In this document: positions 35,626 to 42,524 of the stretch, piece after piece
Numbering within the stretch: position 1 is the first letter of the stretch
How the letters are laid out: each line of letters starts with the position of its first letter
Source of the DNA: Acidobacteriota bacterium
Lineage (GTDB): Bacteria; Acidobacteriota; Terriglobia; Terriglobales; Acidobacteriaceae
Length of the DNA: 64,000 nt
NCBI GenBank assembly: GCA_021792135.1
Contig: JAJYVF010000017.1
Coordinates: forward strand, 1 to 64,000
Direction of reading: 5' to 3'
The notes under the pieces: model-generated
Database searches by the model: none
What the model saw: the letters and a program-made list of their open reading frames with translations, nothing else
What the model was told of the DNA's origin: nothing
Position numbers and translations under genes: made by a program

Positions 35626-36348
35626 TCACCTGCGCAGCATGCTGGCAGCCCATGCCTGGGGTGCGCGCGGCTCTGGCACAAGCGGCGTGTTGAGAAAATC
35701 CACGAGCGGTGTGGCAAGCCGGAATCGCCTTTCGATTTCGGCGTGAAGGTTCTCCTTAAGGGCGGTCTCCGCCGGCAGGTGAGCGGTGACGCCCCACTGC
35801 CGCCATTTGATCCACTCGATCGCCGGGTGCTCCGCTGGAAAGCCCCTGGGCGCGCGCGCCAGAGCCATGGGATCGTGCAGCGCGAAAGCCCGCAGCAGCT
35901 TTTTGTCCTCGATCAGCTGCTGCCATTTTGCGTGATGCTCGAGCAGGTGTCGGCGGATGGCGAGCAGCTGCTCTTTCCCAGGCATATAGACACCGACGGC
36001 GATGACAAGTTCTGTAGCGCCGATGTGGAAATAGAAGCCTCCGCCGGAGGTTTTCTCGAGGCCGCGGCGCGACCACCAGGCGCCGAGGTGTGTCTTGTAG
36101 GGCGTCTTGTCGGCGGAGAAGCGGGTATCGCGGTAGATGCGAAAGAGACACCTGGCCGCGGGGCGGACGTGGGCCGGAGCGTAGGCGGCCATGCCTGCTG
36201 TGATCCGGTCGATCAGCGCCAGCATGGGGGCTTTCAGCTCACGCTCATAGATCTCGCGGCGCGCCTGGAACCACTCGCGGCGATTATTCCGCTTCAGGCC
36301 GCGGAGAAACCGCAGCGCCTCCTCGCTGAACCATGGCTGGCGGGTCAC
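35626..36348 (-). CDS. DUF2461 (TIGR02453) family protein
   Basis: 240-residue protein of the widespread DUF2461 family. Recognisable stretches are FLRGLKRNNRREWFQARREIYE near the start, then LFRIYRDTRFSADKTPYKTH and GFYFHIGATELVIAVGVYMP, the core of the family. The function is unknown; no catalytic residues are established. It stands alone upstream of HU with its own start (ATG at 36348). Confidence 0.9.
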   Translation of the reverse strand: MTRQPWFSEEALRFLRGLKRNNRREWFQARREIYERELKAPMLALIDRITAGMAAYAPAHVRPAARCLFRIYRDTRFSADKTPYKTHLGAWWSRRGLEKTSGGGFYFHIGATELVIAVGVYMPGKEQLLAIRRHLLEHHAKWQQLIEDKKLLRAFALHDPMALARAPRGFPAEHPAIEWIKWRQWGVTAHLPAETALKENLHAEIERRFRLATPLVDFLNTPLVPEPRAPQAWAASMLRR

Positions 36349-36433
36349 TCGCCCATTCTACGCGTGCGCCGGCGGGAGGCGAGGGCGGCGGCGGCGAGTT
36401 GCCCCTCGGGGTGAGGACCGTCAAACTGTGTAT

Positions 36434-36895
36434 ATGCGCTGTATTGTCGGTATGGTTTTGCTGCTCAGCCTGAGTCTGTCCGCAACGGGAACATCCGCCG
36501 GTCAGTCGAGGAGGGTTGTCCGGCATCGGATCAGCGCCGGACAGGCGCGGCAGATCGCGCGGCTGGTGGCGCACCACGATCACATCGACCTGAGCGATAC
36601 GCACATCGAATTCAACAGCATGGATCTCAGTTCGGCGTTCATCCCCGGCTATTCGAGCTTCATCGTCATTCGCGAGAGCACAACGCCGGGACCGGACGAG
36701 ACGCTGCACCGTTACGCCATCAACCGCCGCACCGGCGATGCGTGGGAGATGACGCTGTGCACGCACTACGACTTCCCTGCTCTCTCGCAGATGCGGCGGG
36801 AGTTCGCGGGCTCGTCAATGACGGCGCCCGCTGAACTGGCTGCGCAGAGCAAGCAACTGGGGTGCTCCAAAGAGCAGGGTGCCGCGACTCTGTGA
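36434..36895 (+). CDS. Exported protein of unknown function
   Basis: 153 residues from the ATG at 36434, which opens a signal peptide (MRCIVGMVLLLSLSLSATGT, cleavage near residue 22). The mature part is about 130 residues with HHDHIDLSDTHIEFNSMDL, a central GYSSFIVIRESTTPGPDE strand region and RYAINRRTGDAWEM, which reads like a small beta-rich domain of the kind found in periplasmic lipoproteins. Two cysteines remain (near TLCTHYD and LGCSKEQ) and could form a disulfide. I do not recognise a family. It converges on the sulfur-carrier gene. Confidence 0.6.
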   Translation: MRCIVGMVLLLSLSLSATGTSAGQSRRVVRHRISAGQARQIARLVAHHDHIDLSDTHIEFNSMDLSSAFIPGYSSFIVIRESTTPGPDETLHRYAINRRTGDAWEMTLCTHYDFPALSQMRREFAGSSMTAPAELAAQSKQLGCSKEQGAATL

Positions 36896-36939
36896 CCCCA
36901 CCCTGCCAACAGCGGCAGGATGGGGCACCGCGAGCGGAT

Positions 36940-37341
36940 CTAGCCGCCGCAGCAGCAGTCTTCCTGTCCGCAATAGGAACAGCAGGAGCAGTCCTGGCAG
37001 TAGGGGCGAACGCGCTTCGCGCCATCGCTCATCGGAGCGCAGCGTGATGCGAGCACTTCGGTGAAGGACCCACCGGCGATCGAGGGGATGACGAGGACTT
37101 CGTCCCCATCCCTGAAGGCGTACCTCTCGTTGCCGAGGAAGCGGATATCTTCCTCGTTGACGTAGAAGTTGATGAAGCGGCGCACCTGGCCGGAGTCGTC
37201 GCGGAGGTGCGAGCGCAGCGCGGGGAAGGTAGCCTCGATTTCGGCGATCAGCTGGGGGAGATTCGCGGCGCTGGACTGGATCTCGCGCGCGCCGTTGGTG
37301 TGTTTCTGAAATGCGTTGGGCAACAGGACTCTAACGGACAA
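36940..37341 (-). CDS. MoaD/ThiS-like sulfur carrier with a Cys-rich tail and two Gly-Gly ends
   Basis: 133-residue protein. Residues 1-91 form a ubiquitin-like MoaD/ThiS fold (MSVRVLLPNAFQKHTNG, then FINFYVNEEDIRFL and DGDEVLVIPSIAGG), with the expected Gly90-Gly91. In ordinary carriers the chain stops there so that the glycine can become a thiocarboxylate. Here 42 residues follow, with cysteines at 101, 115, 118, 120, 121, 124, 129, 130 and 131 (CxxCxCCxxCxxxxCCC), ending in a new Gly-Gly. The tail could bind metal or carry persulfide, and either glycine pair could be the active end. The gene overlaps thrC by 11 bases under the same SAM riboswitch. Confidence 0.88.
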   Translation of the reverse strand: MSVRVLLPNAFQKHTNGAREIQSSAANLPQLIAEIEATFPALRSHLRDDSGQVRRFINFYVNEEDIRFLGNERYAFRDGDEVLVIPSIAGGSFTEVLASRCAPMSDGAKRVRPYCQDCSCCSYCGQEDCCCGG

Positions 37342-38602
37342 AGGAACCTCCCAGGACCAGCTCGTCTTCTTCAGACTGCTCGGCGATGAAGTTTTCGAAA
37401 TCGCCCAGGCGCGGGCGAATGGCGGCTTGCTGCTCGTAGGCTCCGGTGAGCGCGTCAGTGGTTTTGAGACCGTTGCCGGTGATGCAGGTGACGGTCAGCT
37501 CATCGGGATGGATGCGGCCGTGGGCGTAGAGGCGCGCGGTGACGGCAGTGGTGACACCGCCGGCAGTTTCGGTGAAGATGCCTTCGGTTTCGGCCAGCTC
37601 CTGGATGGCGGAGACGATCTCGACGTCGGAGACATCTTCAGCCCAGCCGCCGCTCTCGCGGATGGCGCGCGCGGCGTAGACCCCGTCGGCCGGATTGCCG
37701 ATGGCGAGCGAGCGGGCGATAGTCGCAGGGCGCTGCGGCTCGATGTGGTCGGCGCCGGTCTTGACGGCAGTGGTGATCGGCGAGCAGCCGGTGGCCTGGG
37801 CTCCGAAAAAGCGGACAGGCTTGTCTTCGACGAGGCCGAGGGCGATGAGTTCTTTGAAGGCCTTGCGGATTTTGGTGATGAGCGAACCGCCGGCCATGGG
37901 GACCACGACGTTGTCGGGCAGACGCCAGCCGAGCTGCTCGGCAATCTCAAAGCCCACGGTTTTGGAGCCTTCGGCATAGTAGGGACGCAGGTTCACGTTC
38001 ACAAAGCCCCAGCTGTAGCGCTCGGCGATCTGCGAGCAGAGGCGATTGACGTGGTCGTAGTTGCCGTCGATGCGGACCAGATTCGCACCGTAGACCTGGG
38101 TATTGAGGATCTTCGCGGGCTCGAGGTCGGCGGGGACCAGGATGTAGGTCTTCAGGCCGAGGCGGGCTGCCTGCGCGGCCACGGCGTTGGCGAGATTGCC
38201 GGTGGAGGAGCAGCCGACGGTGTCAAAGCCGAAGGCCTGGGCGTTGGCCAGGGCGACGGAGACGACGCGATCTTTGAAGCTCAGCGTGGGCAGGCAGACG
38301 GCGTCGTTCTTGATCCAGAGATTGCGCGCGCCAATGTTGCGGGCGAGGCGCGGTGCTTTCAGCAGCGGTGTCCATCCGGCAGGCGTCGCGGGGACGTAGT
38401 CGTCGGGGACGGGCAACAGCGCCTGATAGCGCCACATGCTCGACGGGCCCGCGGCAATGGCTTCGCGGGTGAAAGCGGGTCGCGCGGCATCCAGGTCGCA
38501 GACCACTTCGAGCGGGGAGAAGCATTCTTCGCAGATGGAAAGCGGGGCGTTCTCGCAGCGCTTCCCGCATTCCCGGCATCGCAATTCATATGCAGCAGCC
38601 AT
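37331..38602 (-). CDS. thrC: Threonine synthase homologue under a SAM riboswitch
   Basis: 423-residue PLP enzyme of fold type II. The N-terminus carries a rubredoxin-like zinc ribbon (Cys9, Cys12, Cys24, Cys27). The Schiff-base lysine is Lys110 in LPTLSFKDR and the phosphate loop is CSSTGNLANA. Family members convert O-phosphohomoserine to threonine (EC 4.2.3.1). The unusual points are its SAM riboswitch, a control element of methionine and SAM genes, and its overlap with a sulfur-carrier gene. These suggest sulfhydrylation of O-phosphohomoserine or a related sulfur reaction as an alternative; this is inference. No other threonine-pathway gene is next to it. Confidence 0.88.
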   Translation of the reverse strand: MAAAYELRCRECGKRCENAPLSICEECFSPLEVVCDLDAARPAFTREAIAAGPSSMWRYQALLPVPDDYVPATPAGWTPLLKAPRLARNIGARNLWIKNDAVCLPTLSFKDRVVSVALANAQAFGFDTVGCSSTGNLANAVAAQAARLGLKTYILVPADLEPAKILNTQVYGANLVRIDGNYDHVNRLCSQIAERYSWGFVNVNLRPYYAEGSKTVGFEIAEQLGWRLPDNVVVPMAGGSLITKIRKAFKELIALGLVEDKPVRFFGAQATGCSPITTAVKTGADHIEPQRPATIARSLAIGNPADGVYAARAIRESGGWAEDVSDVEIVSAIQELAETEGIFTETAGGVTTAVTARLYAHGRIHPDELTVTCITGNGLKTTDALTGAYEQQAAIRPRLGDFENFIAEQSEEDELVLGGSFVR

Positions 38603-38606
38603 CCAG

Positions 38607-38623
38607 CCCTCGATTCGAGAGGG
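38607..38623 (-). promoter_or_regulatory. Hairpin sequestering the thrC ribosome-binding site
   Basis: CCCTC (38623-38619 on the minus strand) pairs with GAGGG (38611-38607), loop 7 nt. The GAGGG strand is the only purine-rich ribosome site and stands 4 bases before the ATG. This is a plausible expression platform for the riboswitch acting on translation. Confidence 0.5.
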
Positions 38624-38718
38624 GCATCGGGCAAATATACGGGCGCGCGTGACGTCGGGTCTTGCGGTACTGCCGGTACGGCCAGGAATTGCGCGAGATG
38701 CGATACAGCCTGCACCCC

Positions 38719-38834
38719 GAATCTCATGTACCCCACCTCACGGTGGGCGAGAGTTGACACCGATGTCCCGAATTGCTCAGGCCGGTTGTCGTGGCGTCAC
38801 AGGGCCCGTCCCTCAGCCACTCTGCATGAAATTC
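38719..38834 (-). promoter_or_regulatory. SAM riboswitch (S-box, SAM-I superfamily)
   Basis: The minus strand reads, in order, GAGTGGCTGAGGGACGGGCC, CCTGTGACGCC, GACAACC, GGTGTCAACTC, matching the S-box core (GAGGGA.GGCCC, TGA.GCC, GCAACC, GGTGCCAA.TC). P1 is a 10-bp helix between 38825-38834 and 38719-38728, P2 pairs GTGGC with GCCAC, P3 pairs GACA-CC with GGTGTC, and P4 is CCCACC-GTGA-GGTGGG. It lies 117 bases upstream of thrC. Confidence 0.88.
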
Positions 38835-38869
38835 AGGCTCGCTCTTTAGGAGCAAACTTGAATACTTAG

Positions 38870-38898
38870 TTCTTATCACAGGGACGGCGGGGATGCAA
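38870..38898 (-). promoter_or_regulatory. Candidate promoter for the riboswitch-thrC transcript
   Basis: On the minus strand TTGCAT (38898-38893), a 17-base spacer and TAAGAA (38875-38870) form a plausible sigma-70 promoter about 35 bases before the riboswitch P1 helix. It lies 30 bases from the divergent vapB start. Confidence 0.45.
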
Positions 38899-38927
38899 CG
38901 GGGGATCTCGGACAGAGAGACGGGACC

Positions 38928-39183
38928 ATGAGCCTGAACATCAAAAACAGCGAAGCCTGCGCCATGGCTGGGGAACTGGCGCAGATCACGTGGGGAAAGC
39001 ATGACGGCAGCCGTAACCGAAGCCGTGCGCGAACGACTGGGACGGGTGAGAAAACGCAGCAGAACCGGGATGGCCAGCCGCCTGCTCCGGTTCGGCGCCG
39101 ACTGCGCCGCCCATCTGCCGAAAGAGGCCCTCACTGTCGATCATGGCGAAATGTTGTGCGACACGAAGGGCCTTGCCCATTGA
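38928..39183 (+). pseudogene. VapB-type antitoxin, broken by a frameshift
   Basis: The frame starts MSLNIKNSEACAMAGELAQI, which is the N-terminus of the PSK/VapB antitoxins. Normal relatives continue with TGESMTAAVTEA. Here an extra base, best placed as T38991, changes the frame so that TGES becomes TWGK; the rest of the antitoxin (MTAAVTEAVRERLGRVRKRS, then the AHLPKEALTVDHGEMLCDTK tail) continues in the frame starting at 39001 and ends at 39183. Removing one base restores an antitoxin of about 84 residues. As it stands the N-terminal DNA-binding part and the toxin-neutralising tail are separated, unless translation restarts at the ATG at 39001. Confidence 0.8.
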
Positions 39184-39593
39184 TCGTCGATGCGTCAGCA
39201 GTGATCGCCATTCTGCGGGCCGAGCCCGAGGCGGAGCGTATGGCGGCGGCGACGGAAACCGGGGATTCCTGCCGTATCTCCGCAGTGAACTACGTCGAGG
39301 CGGCGGCGGCAATCGATTCAGACAGAAATCCCATCGCCAGCCCGCGGCTGGACGAGCTCATGCGAGAAGCTGGGGTGCGGATCGAACCAGCCACGGAACC
39401 TCACGCCGGCATAGCCCGCGAAGCTTATCGCGATTTCGGTAAAGGCAGCGGGCATCCCGCGCAACCGGATTTCGGCGACCGCTTTGCCGACGCGCTCGCG
39501 CAGGCCTCCCGTGAGCCCCTCCTGCTCAGGGGGCACTATCTCCAGGACCAGCATAGAACCCGCGATCGAGTAAGGCTCATGGCTGGCGGCTGA
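39180..39593 (+). pseudogene. VapC-type PIN-domain ribonuclease, C-terminus frameshifted
   Basis: Starts with TTG at 39180, overlapping the vapB stop by TTGA. The PIN fold is clear: first acid in MIVDASAVIAIL, ISAVNYVEAAAAID, then DFGDRFADALA with the third and fourth acids. Relatives end EPLLFKG.DFSRTDIEPA. Here, after EPLLLRG, the frame changes: the alternative frame reads SRTSIEPAIE and stops at 39571-39573, whereas the present frame runs on to 39593 and overlaps the convergent oxidoreductase by 17 bases. A loss of about two bases near 39530-39545 explains this. Toxin activity could survive, since the acidic residues precede the break. Confidence 0.75.
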
Positions 39594-40644
39594 AGTCGAC
39601 CCGCAGACGGCGGCCCTGACTCGAGCTTTCGCGAGCGAGCTCAATGAGGCGAACCGTACGCCAGGCCTGTTCGGGTTTGACCGCCAGTTCAGCTTTGCCG
39701 AGGAGCGTATCGCGGATGTTGGCGTAATAGCCGCGGTAGTCGCCGCGAACGGTGGGCACGCGCCGCACAGTCCCATCGCAGACCCGAAGCTCGCCCCATG
39801 CGCTCTCCGGCTCCTCGCCGATGCCGGGCGAAGCATAGGTCATTCCGGACTTGAGCTGATCTTCCTGGGGGTCGATGCCCCACTTGGTATAGCTGCCGCG
39901 CGTGCCGTGGACGACGTAGCGCGGTCCGGACGTACAGGCGGTGAGGGTGGAACGCAGGAGGGCGGTGACAGGCGAGTAGTTCACCTTGAACTCGAGGAAG
40001 ATATCCCATGCATCATCGACAACCGCGTCCTCGCGCTCGACGCGCACGCTGGCGGTGATGGTTTCCGGTGTGCCGAAGAGAGTCAGAGCTTCATCGATGA
40101 GGTGGGGACCAAGGTCGTAGAGTGCGCCTCCGCCCGGCCCGCCGCTCTCCCGCCAGACATCGCGGCGCGGTTCCGAGCGGAAGCGGTCGAAGTGTGATTC
40201 AAAACTGACAATGCGGCCCAGTTCGCCGGAGGAGACGACCTGCCGGAGGGTCTGGGAACCGCCGTCCCATCGGCGATTCTGATAGACGCTGAGCAGAAGC
40301 TTGCGTTCACCAGCCATGCGGATGAGCTCGGCGGCCTCCTCGGAGCGGAGGGTGAAGGGCTTGTCGACGACGACATGGCGCTGCTCGCGCAGGCACTGTC
40401 TGGCCAGTTCGAAATGAGAGTAGCTGGGGGTTGCAATGACCACCAGCTGAATGCCGACATCGCCGAGCATCTCCTCGACCGAGCGAGCCAGCTTCACATG
40501 TGGATATGAACGAGCGGCATCGTCGCCGCTGCGTTCTACGACGCAGGCCAGATCGAGGCCCGGTGTTGCTTCAATGACTGCGGTGTGAAAAATCCTGCCA
40601 GCAAGGCCGAAGCCCACGACGCCTACCCGAATCGGATCGTACAT
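39577..40644 (-). CDS. Gfo/Idh/MocA family NAD(P)-dependent oxidoreductase
   Basis: 355 residues from the ATG at 40644 (MYDPIRVGVVGFGLAGRIFH); an ATG three codons earlier is equally possible. The N-terminal Rossmann domain has VGVVGFGLAG, VVIATPSYSHFELA and the catalytic HVVVDKPF (the EKP-type lysine). The C-terminal domain has GGALYDLGPHLIDEALTLFG, including the conserved D-x-x-x-H pair. These enzymes oxidise or reduce sugars and inositols; the substrate is not evident from neighbours. The closest named relatives are YvaA/IolW-like scyllo-inosose reductases. Confidence 0.9.
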   Translation of the reverse strand: MYDPIRVGVVGFGLAGRIFHTAVIEATPGLDLACVVERSGDDAARSYPHVKLARSVEEMLGDVGIQLVVIATPSYSHFELARQCLREQRHVVVDKPFTLRSEEAAELIRMAGERKLLLSVYQNRRWDGGSQTLRQVVSSGELGRIVSFESHFDRFRSEPRRDVWRESGGPGGGALYDLGPHLIDEALTLFGTPETITASVRVEREDAVVDDAWDIFLEFKVNYSPVTALLRSTLTACTSGPRYVVHGTRGSYTKWGIDPQEDQLKSGMTYASPGIGEEPESAWGELRVCDGTVRRVPTVRGDYRGYYANIRDTLLGKAELAVKPEQAWRTVRLIELARESSSQGRRLRVDFSRQP

Positions 40645-40792
40645 AGCCAACATTATGCCAGCCGATTGAGAGGGGCGGCGGGGAAGCATCGACAAAAGCA
40701 ATTGCATCCAGCGCACGCGCCTGAGGGATGCCGGGAAGGACGGTCCCTGATATGCTTCGCCTCAGAGTTTTCGCGCGACGACGGTACCTGCC

Positions 40793-42514
40793 ATGCTGCT
40801 CGAATTACGAGCTGAAAACTATGCTGTCATTGACCACGCCATTGCCGGGTTCGGACCAGGGCTGAATCTGCTCACGGGAGAGACGGGCGCGGGCAAATCG
40901 ATCCTGGTGGACGCGTTGGCGCTGCTGATGGGACAGAAGGCCTCGACGGGGCTGATCCGTCACGGAGCAGAGCGGGCGGTTCTCTCGTGCGTGTTCGAGA
41001 GCACACTGGGCGCGGAAGCGGTTCTGGAGGCCAACGGGATCGATGCGGAGGGTGAGGAAATCATCCTGCGACGGGAGATTCTCGATAGCGGCAAGGGGCG
41101 CGTTTACGTGAACAACCAGCCGGCGACGGTGGCGGTACTGCGCCAGCTGGCCCCGGAGCTGGCGTTGATCCACGCGCAGAGCGAGACACTGAGCGGCTTC
41201 GATCAGGCGCAGCAGCGCGGATTGCTGGATCGCTTTGGCGGGATCTCGACGGAAGCCGCGGAGGGCGCATTTGCGCAGTGGCGCGCAATTCAGGATCGGC
41301 TGGCAGAGCTGGAGCGCGACGAGCAGGACCGGCTGCGTCTGGCCGATCTGTGGAGCTTCCAGGCGCGCGAGATCGGCGGCGCGGAGCCGGAGCCCGGCGA
41401 GGATGAGGCGCTGGAGACGGAGAAGCGGGTGCTGGTGAACGCGGAGAAGCTGTACGCGGCCGCCATGAGCGCCAACAGCCTGCTTTACGAGGACAGCGGC
41501 TCGGCGGAAGCCGCGCTGCGCGGAGCGCAGAAACATCTGGAGGAGCTGGCGCGCTACGATGCGAGGTTCCTGGATGCGGCTCAGCAGATCGCTTCGGCCC
41601 GGGCCACGGTGGACGACGTGAGCAGCACGGTGCGCGATTACGCTGAGCGCATCGATGCGTCGCCGGAACGGCTGGCGGAAATCGAAGACCGGCTCGCAGT
41701 GCTGGACCGGCTGAAACGGAAATACGGAGCGACGCTGGAAGACGTGATCGCATTCGGCGAGGAGGCGGCGCGGAAGCTGGCGGAGATCGAGAATCGGGAT
41801 GAGATTCTGCGTCATCTGCGAGCGGAAGTGGACAAGGCCGCGGAAGCTTACAGAAGGGCAGCGCGGGCGCTGACGGCAGAGCGGGCCGGGGCTGCGAAAA
41901 AGCTGGAGAAGCTGGCCGAGGCGCAGATCAACGATCTGGCAATGAAGGCCCGGTTCTCGGTAGCGGTGACTCCGAACGAAGATGCCGGCGGGTGGGCTCC
42001 GCATGGCTGGGATGGGATCGAGTGCCGGCTCGCCACGAATCCCGGCGAGCCGCTGAAACCGCTGGATGAGATCGCCTCGGGAGGCGAAATGTCGCGCGTG
42101 CTGCTGGCGCTGAAGGTCAGCGTGGAAGAGGGCGCAAATCGGACGCGGGCGCGCAGGGTGCAGATTCCGCGGACGCTGGTCTTCGATGAGATTGACATCG
42201 GGATCGGGGGACGAGCGGCCGAAGCGGTGGGACGCAGGCTGCAGGCGTTGTCGCGCGTGCAGCAGGTTTTGTGTGTCACGCATCTGCCGCAGATTGCGGC
42301 CTTCGCCGATCAGCATTTCCTGATCGAGAAACAGGAGAAGCAGCGGCGAACGCAGACGTCGGTGCGGCTGCTGAGCCCTGCGGAACGGGCTGAGGAGATT
42401 GCCCGGATGATCAGCGGGGCGACAGTCACCGAGACGTCTCTGCGCCATGCCGAGCAGATGCTGCGAGCCAGCAGCGCGGGCGATTCGCTGCCCGTGCAGA
42501 AGGTCGGCGGCTGA
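40793..42514 (+). CDS. recN: DNA repair protein RecN
   Basis: 573-residue SMC-like ATPase that acts early in double-strand-break repair and holds broken ends. The N-terminal head has Walker A in LLTGETGAGKSILVDAL, followed by HAQSETLSGFDQAQQRGLLD. Two coiled-coil arms (about 155-370) flank a short hinge, and the C-terminal head has the signature LDEIASGGEMSRVLLALK, Walker B RTLVFDEIDIGIGG and VTHLPQIAAFADQHF. Length is normal. I see no certain LexA box upstream. Confidence 0.97.
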   Translation: MLLELRAENYAVIDHAIAGFGPGLNLLTGETGAGKSILVDALALLMGQKASTGLIRHGAERAVLSCVFESTLGAEAVLEANGIDAEGEEIILRREILDSGKGRVYVNNQPATVAVLRQLAPELALIHAQSETLSGFDQAQQRGLLDRFGGISTEAAEGAFAQWRAIQDRLAELERDEQDRLRLADLWSFQAREIGGAEPEPGEDEALETEKRVLVNAEKLYAAAMSANSLLYEDSGSAEAALRGAQKHLEELARYDARFLDAAQQIASARATVDDVSSTVRDYAERIDASPERLAEIEDRLAVLDRLKRKYGATLEDVIAFGEEAARKLAEIENRDEILRHLRAEVDKAAEAYRRAARALTAERAGAAKKLEKLAEAQINDLAMKARFSVAVTPNEDAGGWAPHGWDGIECRLATNPGEPLKPLDEIASGGEMSRVLLALKVSVEEGANRTRARRVQIPRTLVFDEIDIGIGGRAAEAVGRRLQALSRVQQVLCVTHLPQIAAFADQHFLIEKQEKQRRTQTSVRLLSPAERAEEIARMISGATVTETSLRHAEQMLRASSAGDSLPVQKVGG

Positions 42515-42524
42515 GGGCTGGGAA

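Noticed and set aside
39001-39183. A separate 60-residue gene starting at ATG 39001
   Set aside because: It is the C-terminal two-thirds of the frameshifted VapB antitoxin; no ribosome site precedes the ATG at a normal distance.
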